Origin: Lentzea sp. NBRC 102530
Lineage (GTDB): Bacteria > Actinomycetota > Actinomycetes > Mycobacteriales > Pseudonocardiaceae
Length of the DNA stretch: 64,000 bases
Reading direction: 5' to 3'
Assembly (NCBI RefSeq): GCF_030269365.1
Contig: NZ_BSTF01000007.1
Span: forward strand, 124,001 to 188,000
The notes below the pieces were generated by a model. That model saw only the letters and a program-made list of their open reading frames with translations, did no database searches and was not told the origin of the DNA. The translations under genes and the position numbers were made by a program. The stretch's first letter is position 1. The number at the start of each line of letters is the position of its first letter. Positions 51,894 through 60,467 of this stretch are shown here, piece after piece.

Positions 51894-54485
51894 ATGAGCG
51901 GCTACGTGCTCGGCTTCGGCGAGATCGACGCCATGCGGATCTCGCTCTGCGGCGGCAAGGGAGCGCACCTGGCGGAACTCTCGCGGCTCGGCGACGTCCA
52001 GGTGCCTCCTGGCTTCTGCGTGACGACGGAGGCGTTCGACAGGGCTCTGCAGGAAGCGCCGCCGATCGGCACGCTGCTCGACGAGCTGGAAGGTCTCGCC
52101 GCGGACGACCTCGCCGGGATTCGCGTGCGCAGTGCGGAGGTGCGGCAGGAGATCGAGCGCCTCACCGTTCCGGCCGACGTCGCGGCCGGCATCGCGGAGG
52201 CACTGGTCCTGCTGGGCGACCGAACCGCCTGCGCGGTCCGGTCGAGCGCGACCGCGGAGGACCTGCCGGGCGCTTCGTTCGCGGGCCAGCAGGACACGTA
52301 CCTGAACGTCGTGGGAACAGCGGAGGTGCTGCGGCACGTCACCAGGTGCTGGGCCTCGTTGTTCACCGAGCGCGCTGTGTCCTACCGGCTGCGCAACGGA
52401 TTCGGCCATCGCGGGGTGCGGATGGCCGTGGTCGTGCAGCGGATGGCGTTCCCCGACGCGGCCGGGGTGCTCTTCACGGCCGATCCGGTGACGTCGAATC
52501 GACGGATCTCCTGTGCGGAGGCGGTCTTCGGGCTGGGCGAGGCTTTCGTCTCGGGCCTGGTGAACGCCGACGTCTACCGCGTTCTCGACGACGAGGTCAT
52601 CGAGAAGACGGTCGCCACCAAGCACTTGGCCCTGCGCGCCGTGCCCGAGGGCGGCACGCGGGAAGAAGCGGTCGAGCCCGCGCGGCGGCGACTACCGGCG
52701 CTGACCGACGCGCAGGTCGTGCACCTGACCCGGCTCGGACGGAGGATCGAGGAGCACTTCGGCGGACCCCAGGACATCGAGTGGTGCCTGACCGGCGGTG
52801 AGTTCCAGATCGTCCAGAGCAGGCCGATCACCACGCTCTTCCCCGTTCCGGAGACCGCGGACGGCGACAACCACGTCTACGTCTCGGTCGGCCACCAGCA
52901 GATGATGACCGACGCCATGAAGCCCCTGGGCCTCTCCGTCTGGCAGCTGACGACACCCAGGCCGATGGCGGTGGCCGCCGGGCGCCTGTTCGTCGACGTC
53001 ACCCGGATCCTCGCCGCGCCGCAGAGCCGCACGGCGTTCCTGGACGTCGCCGACAGGTCGGACCCGCTGATGGGCGACGCGCTGCGCACCGTTCTGGGCC
53101 GCACCGGCTTCGTCCCGGCGAGCACGGAACCGGGACCGTCGTTCCCCGGTGTGGCGCAGGCCGAGATCGACACCGATCCGGACGTCGTCACCGAACTGAT
53201 CGGCAACGCCGAGGCGTCCCTCGCCGCACTCGAACAGGCGATCCGGGACAGGTCAGGGCCCGACCTGGTCGGGTTCGTCCTGGCGGACTTCGAGGAGCTC
53301 CGCCGGATCCTCTTCGACCCGCGCGGCAACCAGGTCATCACGGCCGGCATGCAGGCGACCTGGTGGCTCAACGAGAACCTCCTCGACTGGCTGGGCGAGA
53401 AGAACGCCGCGGACTCCCTGTCGCTGTCCGCGCCGCACAACGTCACCTCCGAGATGGGGCTCGCGCTGCTCGACGTCGCGGACGCCCTCCGCCCGCACCC
53501 CGAGGTCGTCGCGTACCTGCAGCACGCCGGTGACGACTTCCTCGACGAACTGCCCCGGCTGCCGGGAGGTGCCCAGGCGCGCGACGCCGTTCTCTCCTAC
53601 CTCGGCCGGTACGGCATGCGCTGCGTCGGCGAGATCGACATCACCAGGACGCGGTGGGGTGAGAGCCCCGCCGCACTCCTGCCCATGATCCTCACGAACG
53701 TCCGGAACTTCACGCAGGGCGCCGCCGCCCGCCGCTTCGACCAGGGCGTGCGGGAGGCGTGGCAGAAGGAGCAGGAGGTGCTCGAACGCCTGCTTCTGCT
53801 CCCCGACGGCGAACAGAAGGCCGCCGACACCAAGCGCATGATCGACCGCGTGCGCACGTTCATCGGCTACCGCGAGTACCCGAAGTACGGGATGATCAGC
53901 CGCTACTTCGTCTACAAGAAGGCGTTGCTGGCGGAAGCCGGTCGCCTCACCGCCGCGGGCCTGCTCGAGTCCGAAGAGGACTGCTACTTCCTCACACTGC
54001 AGGAACTCCACGACCTGACACTGACCGGCCGCCGCTACGACGAGGTCGTCCGCGATCGCAGGATCGCCTTCGCGTCGTACGAATCGCTCACGCCTCCGCG
54101 CGTGCTCACCTCCGACGGCGAGACCGTCAACGGCCGCTACCGGCGTGACGACCTGCCGTCCGGCGCGCTGTCGGGCCTGGCCGTCTCGGGCGGAGTCGTC
54201 GAAGGCCGGGCGCGGGTCGTGCTGAACGTCGCGGACGCCGACCTCGAACCCGGCGACGTCCTCGTCACCGCCTACACCGACCCGAGCTGGTCGCCGTTGT
54301 TCGTGCAGATCGCCGGCCTGGTGACGGAGGTCGGCGGGATGATGACGCACGGCGCGGTCATCGCCAGGGAGTACGGGCTACCCGCGGTGGTCGGCGTCGA
54401 GCAGGCCACCCGCACGATCCGGGACGGCCAACGGATCAGGGTGAACGGAACCGACGGGTTCATCGAGGTCCTGGGCGAGCCTTGA
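51894..54485 (+). CDS. rph: Rifampin phosphotransferase
   Basis: 863 aa, the usual length of Rph. The N-terminal ATP-grasp-like domain (about 1-325) has GGKGAHLAELSRLG, VRSSATAEDLPGASFAGQQD and GPQDIEWCLTGGEFQIVQSR. The central rifamycin-binding domain (about 326-750) has QMMTDAMKPLGLSVWQL. The C-terminal swivelling His domain has GMMTHGAVIAREYGLPAVVG with His819 as the phosphocarrier. The enzyme phosphorylates the ansa-chain hydroxyl of rifamycins using ATP and inactivates them. PEP synthase has a different C-terminal half, so the assignment is strong. It is likely induced through the upstream RAE. Confidence 0.95.
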   Translation: MSGYVLGFGEIDAMRISLCGGKGAHLAELSRLGDVQVPPGFCVTTEAFDRALQEAPPIGTLLDELEGLAADDLAGIRVRSAEVRQEIERLTVPADVAAGIAEALVLLGDRTACAVRSSATAEDLPGASFAGQQDTYLNVVGTAEVLRHVTRCWASLFTERAVSYRLRNGFGHRGVRMAVVVQRMAFPDAAGVLFTADPVTSNRRISCAEAVFGLGEAFVSGLVNADVYRVLDDEVIEKTVATKHLALRAVPEGGTREEAVEPARRRLPALTDAQVVHLTRLGRRIEEHFGGPQDIEWCLTGGEFQIVQSRPITTLFPVPETADGDNHVYVSVGHQQMMTDAMKPLGLSVWQLTTPRPMAVAAGRLFVDVTRILAAPQSRTAFLDVADRSDPLMGDALRTVLGRTGFVPASTEPGPSFPGVAQAEIDTDPDVVTELIGNAEASLAALEQAIRDRSGPDLVGFVLADFEELRRILFDPRGNQVITAGMQATWWLNENLLDWLGEKNAADSLSLSAPHNVTSEMGLALLDVADALRPHPEVVAYLQHAGDDFLDELPRLPGGAQARDAVLSYLGRYGMRCVGEIDITRTRWGESPAALLPMILTNVRNFTQGAAARRFDQGVREAWQKEQEVLERLLLLPDGEQKAADTKRMIDRVRTFIGYREYPKYGMISRYFVYKKALLAEAGRLTAAGLLESEEDCYFLTLQELHDLTLTGRRYDEVVRDRRIAFASYESLTPPRVLTSDGETVNGRYRRDDLPSGALSGLAVSGGVVEGRARVVLNVADADLEPGDVLVTAYTDPSWSPLFVQIAGLVTEVGGMMTHGAVIAREYGLPAVVGVEQATRTIRDGQRIRVNGTDGFIEVLGEP

Positions 54486-54499
54486 GGATCAGCACGAGG

Positions 54500-54527
54500 T
54501 TGCGGCTTTCGTTCTAACGGCTAAAGT
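54500..54527 (+). promoter_or_regulatory. Possible promoter of the STAS gene
   Basis: TTGCGG at 54500-54505 and TAAAGT at 54522-54527 are separated by 16 bp, 75 bp before the STAS start. It lies in the only A/T-richer patch between rph and the STAS gene. No clear terminator was seen between rph and this site. Confidence 0.35.
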
Positions 54528-54601
54528 TCGAGGTGAGCAGTTCAGCGAAGCAGCTGCGTCCTTCAACCCATCCGGATGTCCGAGGGTGAGGAGCATTCGC
54601 T

Positions 54602-54985
54602 GTGAACAGAACCTTGTGCCAGCCGTTGCACGTGCAGCGAGAAGTCCACGTTCTTGCGGTGGTCGTGCGCGCTGTCGGCGAAATCGACCAGGACACGGTG
54701 CCCGCGCTGAGCGACGAACTCCAGGTCGCCATCGCGGTCGCGACACCGCCGTTTCCCGTGGTCGTCGACCTGTCCGGCGTCACGTACTTCGGGTCCTCCG
54801 GCCTCAACGAACTGGTGAGGCAGCAACGCCGCGCCCGCTCGGCCGGGGTTCCGTTGCGGATCGCGTCGGCCCACCGGGCGGTGCTGCGCCCCATCGCGAT
54901 GTCGGGACTCGACCAGGTGCTGGACCTGTACCCGGACGTCGAACTGGCACTGCGCGGACCTGAACGCGGCCGGACGGCCGGCTGA
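54602..54985 (+). CDS. STAS-domain anti-anti-sigma factor
   Basis: 127 aa from GTG 54602, with GAGGAG 8-13 bp upstream. The STAS fold motifs are VVVRAVGEIDQDTVPALSDE and VVVDLSGVTYFGSSGLNELV. The serine pair in FGSSGLNEL is the expected phosphorylation site. Unphosphorylated STAS proteins bind RsbW-like kinases and free a sigma factor. The PP2C at 48923-51631 and the GAF-ANTAR gene downstream are likely partners by proximity only. Confidence 0.9.
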   Translation: MNRTLCQPLHVQREVHVLAVVVRAVGEIDQDTVPALSDELQVAIAVATPPFPVVVDLSGVTYFGSSGLNELVRQQRRARSAGVPLRIASAHRAVLRPIAMSGLDQVLDLYPDVELALRGPERGRTAG

Positions 54986-55048
54986 GGGTTTACCCGCAAG
55001 GGGCGTCGGCACGACGACTGTTCTCCCACGTTCCGGGTATCCCGCGTC

Positions 55049-55756
55049 ATGGCCGACATCGAGAAGGACCTGGCCGCCCACCTGACCGAGGTCGCCATCG
55101 CGCTCCAGCAACGGCGCAGCGAGCAGGAGACGATGGACGCGATCGTGCACGCCGCGGTCGGCACGATCCCCGGGGCCGAGCACGCCGGGATCATGACCGT
55201 GACCGGCAAGCGTCACATCGACACCGTTGCCACGACCGGCGATCTGCCCTGCGAGGTGGACCGGGCGCAGTACGCGAGCGGCGAGGGCCCCTGCCTGACC
55301 GCCCTCTTCGAGGAGGCGGTCGTGTCCGTCCCCGACGTGGCGGCCGACGACCGCTGGCCGGCGTTCGCCCCGAAGGCCGCGGCACTCGACATCGGCAGCA
55401 TGCTCTCGTTCCAGCTGTACGCGCAGAACGAAGACCTCGGCGCTCTCAACCTGTACGCACTCGAGCCGAACGCGTTCGGCGACGAGTCCCGGCACGTCGG
55501 CAGCCTCTTCGCCGGACACGCCGCCATCGCGCTCGCCTCCGCCCAGGAACGCCGGCAGCTCACCGCGGCCGTGCAGACCCGGGACATGATCGGGCAGGCG
55601 AAGGGCATCCTGATGGAACGCCACGGGCTCAGCGCCGACCAGGCGTTCGCCGTGCTCACCCGCACGAGCCAGCACACCAACCTGAAGCTGCGCGACATCG
55701 CGGAGCGCCTGACGACGACCGGGAAACTGCCCACCCCCGGCGAGTCGACACCCTGA
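55049..55756 (+). CDS. GAF-ANTAR transcription antitermination regulator
   Basis: 235 aa from ATG 55049. The N-terminal GAF domain (about 15-165) shows AEHAGIMTVTGKRHIDTVAT, SGEGPCLTALFEEAVVSV and SMLSFQLYAQNEDLGALNLY. The ANTAR domain (about 175-230) has TRDMIGQAKGILMERHGLS and FAVLTRTSQHTNLKLRDIA. It is the second GAF-ANTAR protein of the window and clearly a paralogue of the one at 10509-11231. It follows the STAS gene by 63 bp, and no internal terminator was noticed. Confidence 0.92.
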   Translation: MADIEKDLAAHLTEVAIALQQRRSEQETMDAIVHAAVGTIPGAEHAGIMTVTGKRHIDTVATTGDLPCEVDRAQYASGEGPCLTALFEEAVVSVPDVAADDRWPAFAPKAAALDIGSMLSFQLYAQNEDLGALNLYALEPNAFGDESRHVGSLFAGHAAIALASAQERRQLTAAVQTRDMIGQAKGILMERHGLSADQAFAVLTRTSQHTNLKLRDIAERLTTTGKLPTPGESTP

Positions 55757-55767
55757 TCAGACCCGGC

Positions 55768-57432
55768 TCAGCTGAGCTCCCTGGCGAGCGCCAGTCCCGC
55801 GGCACGCCCGGAGAAGATGCAGCCCCCGAGGAACGTGCCTTCCAACGCGTTGTAGCCGTGCACTCCCCCGCCGCCGAACCCGGCGACCTCGCCCGCCGCG
55901 TAGAGCCCCGGAAGCACGGTGCCGTCCGGGCGCATCACCTGCGAGTCGAGGTTCGTCTCCAGCCCACCGAGCGTCTTGCGCGTGAGCACGTTCAGGCGAA
56001 CCGCGATCAACGGGCCGTGTGCCGGGTCGAGGATGCGGTGCGGCTTCGCCACGCGGGAGAGCCGGTCCGCGCGATACCTGCGGGCGTGTTCGATCGCCAT
56101 GACCTGCAGGTCCTTGCCGTGGCCGGAAGCGACACCGAGGTCACGGGCGCGGATCTGCCGTTCGAGGTCGGCGTGGTCGAGCTGCGGACCTCGGGCGATC
56201 TTGTTCATCCCGTCCACGAGCTCGCGCAGCGTGTTCGCGACGACGAAGTCGGAACCGTGCTGTTTGAAGGCTTCGACGGGTCCCGGCGCGCCCTTCGCGA
56301 GCCGGCTCTTGAGGGCGTCCGGGATGCTCTTCCCGGTGATGTCGGGGTTCTGCTCGGAACCGGAGAGCGCGAACTCCTTCTCGATGATCGACTGGGTCAG
56401 CACCATCCACGAGTAGTCGTACCCGCTGGCGAGCAACGCCTTCATCGCGCCGTTGGTGTCGAAGCCGGGGAAGTTCGGAGCGGGCAGCCGCTTTCCGTTC
56501 GCGTCGAACCACATCGACGACGGACCCGGGATGATGCGGATCGCGTGGTTCGGCCAGATCGGGTCCCAGTTGTGGACGCCCTCCGTGTAGTGCCACATGC
56601 GGTCGCTGTTGACGAGGCTCGCACCGGCCTTCTCGCCGATCTCCAGCATGCGTCCGTCCACGTGCGCGGGTACGCCCGCGATCAACGTCTCCGGGCACGG
56701 GCCGAAGCGGTCCACCGGCCAGTTCCTGCGGACCAACTCGTGGTTGTGGCCGATGCCGCCGGTCGTGACGACGACCGCCTTCGCCCGGAACTCGAAGTCT
56801 CCGATCGTCGTGCGCGAGGACGCCCTGCCCCGCTCCGCATCGGACGGTTCCAGCACCGAGCCCCGGACGCCGGCGACCGCGCCGTCCTCCACCAGCAGCT
56901 CGTCGACCTGGTGCCGGAACGCGAACGTCACGAGCCCGGCGCGTTCGGCGGCCTGCACGGGCTCGGCGAAGACGCGCACCACCTCGGGCCCCGTTCCCCA
57001 GGTCAGGTGGAAGCGCGGCACGGAGTTGCCGTGCCCGTCGGCACTGCCGTCACCGCGTTCGGCCCACCCGACGATCGGCACCACGCGCAGCCCGAGGTCG
57101 TGCAGGTACTGGCGCTTCTTCGTCGCGGCGAACTCGACGTACGCGCGTGCCCACCGCCGCGGCCAGTGGTCCTCGCGCTCGCGGTCGAAGGCGGCGCTGC
57201 CCAGCCAGTCCTGCAGCGCGAGCTCGTAGCTGTCCTTGATCCCCATCCGGCGCTGCTCCGGCGAGTCGACGAAGAACAGCCCGCCGAGCGACCAGAAGGC
57301 CTGTCCGCCCAGGTTGTTCCGGTTCTCCTGGTCGAGGACGAGAACCCGTTTGCCGGCCTTGGTCAGCTCGTAGGTCGCGACCAGCCCGGCCAGGCCGGCA
57401 CCGACCACGATCGCGTCGTGCTGAGCGGTCAT
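55768..57432 (-). CDS. FAD-binding dehydrogenase, ketosteroid-dehydrogenase-like
   Basis: 554 aa. The dinucleotide-binding motif is AIVVGAGLAGLVATYELTKA, with RVLVLDQE at the end of beta-2. VVVTTGGIGHNHELVRRNWP and the C-terminal GLYAAGEVAGFGGGGVHGYN are typical of the FRD/KSTD-like FAD-binding dehydrogenases of actinomycetes. A flavin-dependent 1,2-dehydrogenation is the family expectation; the substrate is not known to me. ATG 57432 overlaps the TetR stop (ATGA), so it is cotranscribed with and probably repressed by that regulator. Confidence 0.9.
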   Translation of the reverse strand: MTAQHDAIVVGAGLAGLVATYELTKAGKRVLVLDQENRNNLGGQAFWSLGGLFFVDSPEQRRMGIKDSYELALQDWLGSAAFDREREDHWPRRWARAYVEFAATKKRQYLHDLGLRVVPIVGWAERGDGSADGHGNSVPRFHLTWGTGPEVVRVFAEPVQAAERAGLVTFAFRHQVDELLVEDGAVAGVRGSVLEPSDAERGRASSRTTIGDFEFRAKAVVVTTGGIGHNHELVRRNWPVDRFGPCPETLIAGVPAHVDGRMLEIGEKAGASLVNSDRMWHYTEGVHNWDPIWPNHAIRIIPGPSSMWFDANGKRLPAPNFPGFDTNGAMKALLASGYDYSWMVLTQSIIEKEFALSGSEQNPDITGKSIPDALKSRLAKGAPGPVEAFKQHGSDFVVANTLRELVDGMNKIARGPQLDHADLERQIRARDLGVASGHGKDLQVMAIEHARRYRADRLSRVAKPHRILDPAHGPLIAVRLNVLTRKTLGGLETNLDSQVMRPDGTVLPGLYAAGEVAGFGGGGVHGYNALEGTFLGGCIFSGRAAGLALARELS

Positions 57433-58064
57433 GCGGATTCTCCTGTCGATTCGACGGTGTAGGCGAACACGACCCGTTCGAACAGGTCGAGCCGCCGCAG
57501 TCGCGGGCGCGGGTCGTCCGGTTCGGTCAGGCACTGCAGGGAGGTCCCGTCGTGCACCGCGACCAGCGCCAGCGCGAGAACCTTCGGATCCTCGGCCCGC
57601 CTGCCCGCGCCATGCAGGAACGACTGCAGGACGGAGGCGAGCATGGCGACGATGGCTTCCTCGCGTGCCGCCATCACGCGTCGCAGCGCCGGATCGCGCA
57701 ACGCGTGCGCGGAGAACTCGGCCGTCACCCGGAACCAGGCGTCGTCCAGGCCGACGGCCCGGTCCACGAGTTCGACCACCTGCCGCACCGAGCGCACCTC
57801 ACCCGGATCGACGGCCGCGAGGACCTCGTCCAGGTCGGCGAGCAGCGCCCGGGAGCGGTCCTCCCACATCGAGAGGAACAGCTCGTCCAGCGAGTCGAAG
57901 TTGGAGTAGAAGGCACCCCGGGTGAACCCGGCCGCGGCACACACCTGCTCCACGGTCACGACGCCGAACCCGCGCTCGGCGAACTCCTCCAGCGCCGCCT
58001 GGTGCAGCCGCCGCCGCGTCTCCACCCTGCGCTTGGTCAGCCGCTTGAGCTCCGTGCCCGTCAT
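57429..58064 (-). CDS. TetR-family repressor of the FAD-dehydrogenase operon
   Basis: 211 aa from ATG 58064 (GGAGACGAG upstream); a TTG eight codons earlier lies inside the operator and is less likely. The HTH is LHQAALEEFAERGFGVVTVE, VCAAAGFTRGAFYSNFDSLD. The ligand-binding part includes LVDRAVGLDDAWFRVTAEFS. The operator array at 58082-58114 is 18 bp upstream. Autoregulation and control of the coupled dehydrogenase are the likely role. The inducer is unknown, perhaps a steroid-like or polycyclic substrate. Confidence 0.92.
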   Translation of the reverse strand: MTGTELKRLTKRRVETRRRLHQAALEEFAERGFGVVTVEQVCAAAGFTRGAFYSNFDSLDELFLSMWEDRSRALLADLDEVLAAVDPGEVRSVRQVVELVDRAVGLDDAWFRVTAEFSAHALRDPALRRVMAAREEAIVAMLASVLQSFLHGAGRRAEDPKVLALALVAVHDGTSLQCLTEPDDPRPRLRRLDLFERVVFAYTVESTGESA

Positions 58065-58081
58065 TCTCGTCTCCGATCGCG

Positions 58082-58114
58082 GATACAAGAATGTATCGAA
58101 TACACGGATGTATC
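58082..58114. promoter_or_regulatory. TetR-type operator array
   Basis: Two perfect inverted repeats lie in tandem: GATACAAGAATGTATC (58082-58097) and ATACACGGATGTAT (58100-58113). A third dyad TGTATCGAATACA forms across them (58092-58104). This is an A/T-rich island 18 bp upstream of a tetR gene, a position typical of autoregulation. Two repressor dimers could bind side by side. Confidence 0.7.
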
Positions 58115-58200
58115 GAAAGAGGTCACCGCAGACCCCCGCCGCCCAGTCAGACCGCCGGCTGGAAGGCGCACACGCTGCACGGGAGGCAGGGTCGCGTTCC

Positions 58201-58362
58201 TCAACGCCTGCGGGTACCGGTCTCGACTCGGAGAGCCTCGAGACCCGAGGCCACCGGCACTGTCTCGAATCGGAGAGCTTCGAGACCCGCGGCCACCTCC
58301 ACGGTCTCGGGCCGGAGAGCTTCGAGACCCGGCGCCGCCACCACGGTCTCGCGGCGGCTCAT
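58201..58362 (-). CDS. Possible small protein of 14-residue repeats
   Basis: 53 codons from ATG 58362 to TGA 58201 on the minus strand. The product would be MSRRE followed by three near-identical units of the pattern ETVxVAxGLEALRx and a basic end GTRRR. The repeat is a whole number of codons, which is compatible with coding, but all three frames of both strands repeat too. No ribosome-binding site is evident. It may be only a non-coding tandem repeat. Confidence 0.3.
   Translation of the reverse strand: MSRRETVVAAPGLEALRPETVEVAAGLEALRFETVPVASGLEALRVETGTRRR
58220..58345. repeat. Three tandem copies of a 42-bp repeat
   Basis: Units at 58220-58261, 58262-58303 and 58304-58345 each begin GTCTCG and share the core GGAGAGCTTCGAGACCC (the first unit has one change in the core). 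A fourth unit starts at 58346 but stops after GTCTCG. Copies differ at a few positions, so the array is older or under codon-level drift. The core contains a GTCTCG/CGAGAC inverted pair that can form small hairpins. It occupies most of the 400-bp gap between the TetR operator and the methyltransferase gene. Confidence 0.9.
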
Positions 58363-58473
58363 CGCCGGACGTGGCGGCGGAGCAGGGTGAGCACCAACCA
58401 CTCGCCGGCCGGCGCCTTCAGCGAAGGGGTCCTGACCTGGGCCTTGTCCGGAACCCTTCGCTGACGGTCGCCG

Positions 58474-59310
58474 TCACTGACCTGCGGCCCTGGTCGCAGC
58501 GGCGAGCCACGCCGCGGGCACCGGTGCGACGGACCGGCCGTGGCCGATCGCGGGATCCACACCTTCGTAGACGCTCGCCTCCCATCCGGCGGCGCCGAGC
58601 CAGTCCCCGATGTCGTCCCGCGCCGCCGTGAAGACCACCCCGTGCTTGCCGAGCCCCTCGCGCACCTGGGCGCCCTGCTCGTCGAGCATCGACACCTGCA
58701 GGTGTTCGAGCAGCAGGTGGGCGCCGGGAGCCGACAGCGCGGTCACCTCGGCCAGCAGCGCGTCGCCCTCCGCCGGCGTCAGGTACATCAGCACGCCCTC
58801 GACGAGCCACGCGGTCGGCTGGTCCTCGTCGAACCCGGCCGCGCGCAACGGCTCCGTCCAGTCCGCGGCGAGGTCGGCGGCCACCCCGATGCGCTCGCAG
58901 GCCGGCGTCAGGCCGGAGCGCTCGACCACGGCGGTCTTGAACTCGGTCATGCCCGGCAGGTCGAGCTCGAACCAGCGGGTGCCGGGCGGGCACGGCAGGC
59001 GCGTCGTGCGTCCGTCGATGCCTGCGGCGAGGGTGACGACCTGGCGCACGCCGCTGTCCAGCGCGTCGGTGATCCGGTCGTCGAAGAACCGGGTGCGCAC
59101 CACGTGGTACGAGGGGAAACCGCTCGACGTGACACCCATCTGGGCGATGAACGCGTCGAGCGCCGGGTGCCCCTCCAGTTCGGCGACGAGGTGGCTGGCC
59201 AGCGGGTCGGTGAACAGCGGGTGCGGCCGGGAGGACTCGACGTGCCGCACCCAGGCGGTGTAGAGGGCGGTGTGGCTCAGGCCGTCGGCGGGGATCTTCA
59301 GGTCCGGCAT
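58474..59310 (-). CDS. SAM-dependent methyltransferase, TIGR00027 family
   Basis: 278 aa. The leucine-carboxyl-methyltransferase-like pattern is clear: RTRFFDDRITDALDSGVRQV, VTLAAGIDGRTTRLPCPPG, TRWFELDLPGMTEFK and AWLVEGVLMYLTPAEGDALL. Members are numerous in mycolata and actinomycetes, and few have known substrates. It follows the DUF6461 gene by 15 bp on the same strand, suggesting cotranscription. The role is unknown; O-methylation of a small carboxylate or phenol is possible. Confidence 0.9.
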   Translation of the reverse strand: MPDLKIPADGLSHTALYTAWVRHVESSRPHPLFTDPLASHLVAELEGHPALDAFIAQMGVTSSGFPSYHVVRTRFFDDRITDALDSGVRQVVTLAAGIDGRTTRLPCPPGTRWFELDLPGMTEFKTAVVERSGLTPACERIGVAADLAADWTEPLRAAGFDEDQPTAWLVEGVLMYLTPAEGDALLAEVTALSAPGAHLLLEHLQVSMLDEQGAQVREGLGKHGVVFTAARDDIGDWLGAAGWEASVYEGVDPAIGHGRSVAPVPAAWLAAATRAAGQ

Positions 59311-59325
59311 GGGGTTCTCCCTCGG

Positions 59326-60249
59326 TCAGGCCAGGTCGGCGCGGAACGTGGCGGCGAGCGCCCTGGTCAGGTGGCCGAAGCGGTAGCCGCGGGCGCGTTG
59401 CTCGTCGGTCATGCGGCCGCGGTCGAGGTTGAGCGACCAGCTCGCCCGCCGTGCCAGCGCCGACCACTCGCGCACGTGCCGGCCCAGGTCGCTGTCCGGG
59501 GTGACGACCACGGGCGCGGCGGCCATGGCGACGGCGAGGCCGGGGGTGGCGGCCACGTCCAGTTCGGCGACGAGCCGGGCCGCCTCGGCGGGGGCGTCCT
59601 CGACGTGCGCCGGCGCGGTGCGGCTGAACCAGCTGTCGACGTGCATGCTCGGCAGGGACGCGCTGACCTGCTCGAAGGTGGGCGGAGCGCCGACGATCCG
59701 ACCGGCCAGCGCCATCCCGCGCGCCACAGCCCCCTCGTAGCGGTACCGCCAGCTCTCGTCGTCCTCGTCCTCGGAGTCGTCCTCGTCGTCCGGGTCGAAG
59801 CCCGCCTCGCGGATCAGCGGGAGCAGCCGGTCCGGGTCCGAGCCGCCGCGGTCCTCGGGGTAGTTGAGGTTGAAGCAGGTGGTGACGGTGCCGTCGATCG
59901 CGTGGTCGAACCTCGGCGACGCGTAGTCGTGCCGCACCACGGCGAACGCCTCGGTGCTGCGGGAGAGCGCGTCCACCACGTGTCCCAGCGTGTAGCTGGT
60001 CGGCTGGACCAGGACCGTCCACCCGCCCAGCGCGAACGCCGAGGCGACCTCGGGGTAGCCGTCGTCGAACGTGTGGGTCGCCGCGATCTCCGCGGGCGTG
60101 CGGTGCGCCAGGGTGTCCTCCAGGCCGCCGATGCGGCGCAACGCGTCGAGGGGTTCGACGCCGCGCACGAACGCGAGCGAGAAGATCTCACCGAGGAACG
60201 CGGGATCGCCGTGACCGGCGTCCGCCCAGGACAGGTCGAGCTCTGACAA
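59326..60249 (-). CDS. DUF6461-like protein
   Basis: 307 aa. The first half (FLGEIFSLAFVRGVEPLDAL, RRIGG, GGWTVLVQPTSYTLGHVVDA, AVVRHDYASPRFDHAIDGTV, TCFNLNYPEDRGGSDPDRLL) follows the pattern of actinobacterial DUF6461 proteins. An acidic linker (DPDDEDDSEDEDDE) separates it from a helical C-terminal part. TTG 60249 is favoured because GGGGGA lies 7 bp upstream; TTG 60264 is the alternative. Function unknown; proteins of this kind often occur in polymorphic clusters. Confidence 0.72.
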   Translation of the reverse strand: MSELDLSWADAGHGDPAFLGEIFSLAFVRGVEPLDALRRIGGLEDTLAHRTPAEIAATHTFDDGYPEVASAFALGGWTVLVQPTSYTLGHVVDALSRSTEAFAVVRHDYASPRFDHAIDGTVTTCFNLNYPEDRGGSDPDRLLPLIREAGFDPDDEDDSEDEDDESWRYRYEGAVARGMALAGRIVGAPPTFEQVSASLPSMHVDSWFSRTAPAHVEDAPAEAARLVAELDVAATPGLAVAMAAAPVVVTPDSDLGRHVREWSALARRASWSLNLDRGRMTDEQRARGYRFGHLTRALAATFRADLA

Positions 60250-60467
60250 GAGGTCCCCCAGCAAGGTCGCGGAGTCGTCGCCCGCGCAGTCCGCTCAAGG
60301 TCAATTGGTAGCGCGTCCGAGGGGAGACTGTCGAGCCGCGTTCGAACACGAGGAGATCGTGGCGACCCTGCTCGTGCCCGCTGCCTGGCGCACACACTTC
60401 CGCATCGCGCGATCGACGCGCTGCGACGCCGGGTCCGCCCCACGCTGGAACGGACCCGGCCGTTGGT

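Noticed and set aside
51894-54485. Phosphoenolpyruvate synthase
   Set aside because: The N-terminal ATP-grasp-like and His domains are shared, but the domain order, length of 863 aa and RAE upstream fit rifampin phosphotransferase.
58220-58345. CRISPR array or transposon end
   Set aside because: The 42-bp units are contiguous without unique spacers, and there is no transposase or terminal inverted repeat nearby.
60280-60365. Functional tRNA gene
   Set aside because: The T-stem is not complementary and no acceptor stem or CCA end is recognisable, so it is listed only as a low-interest observation.
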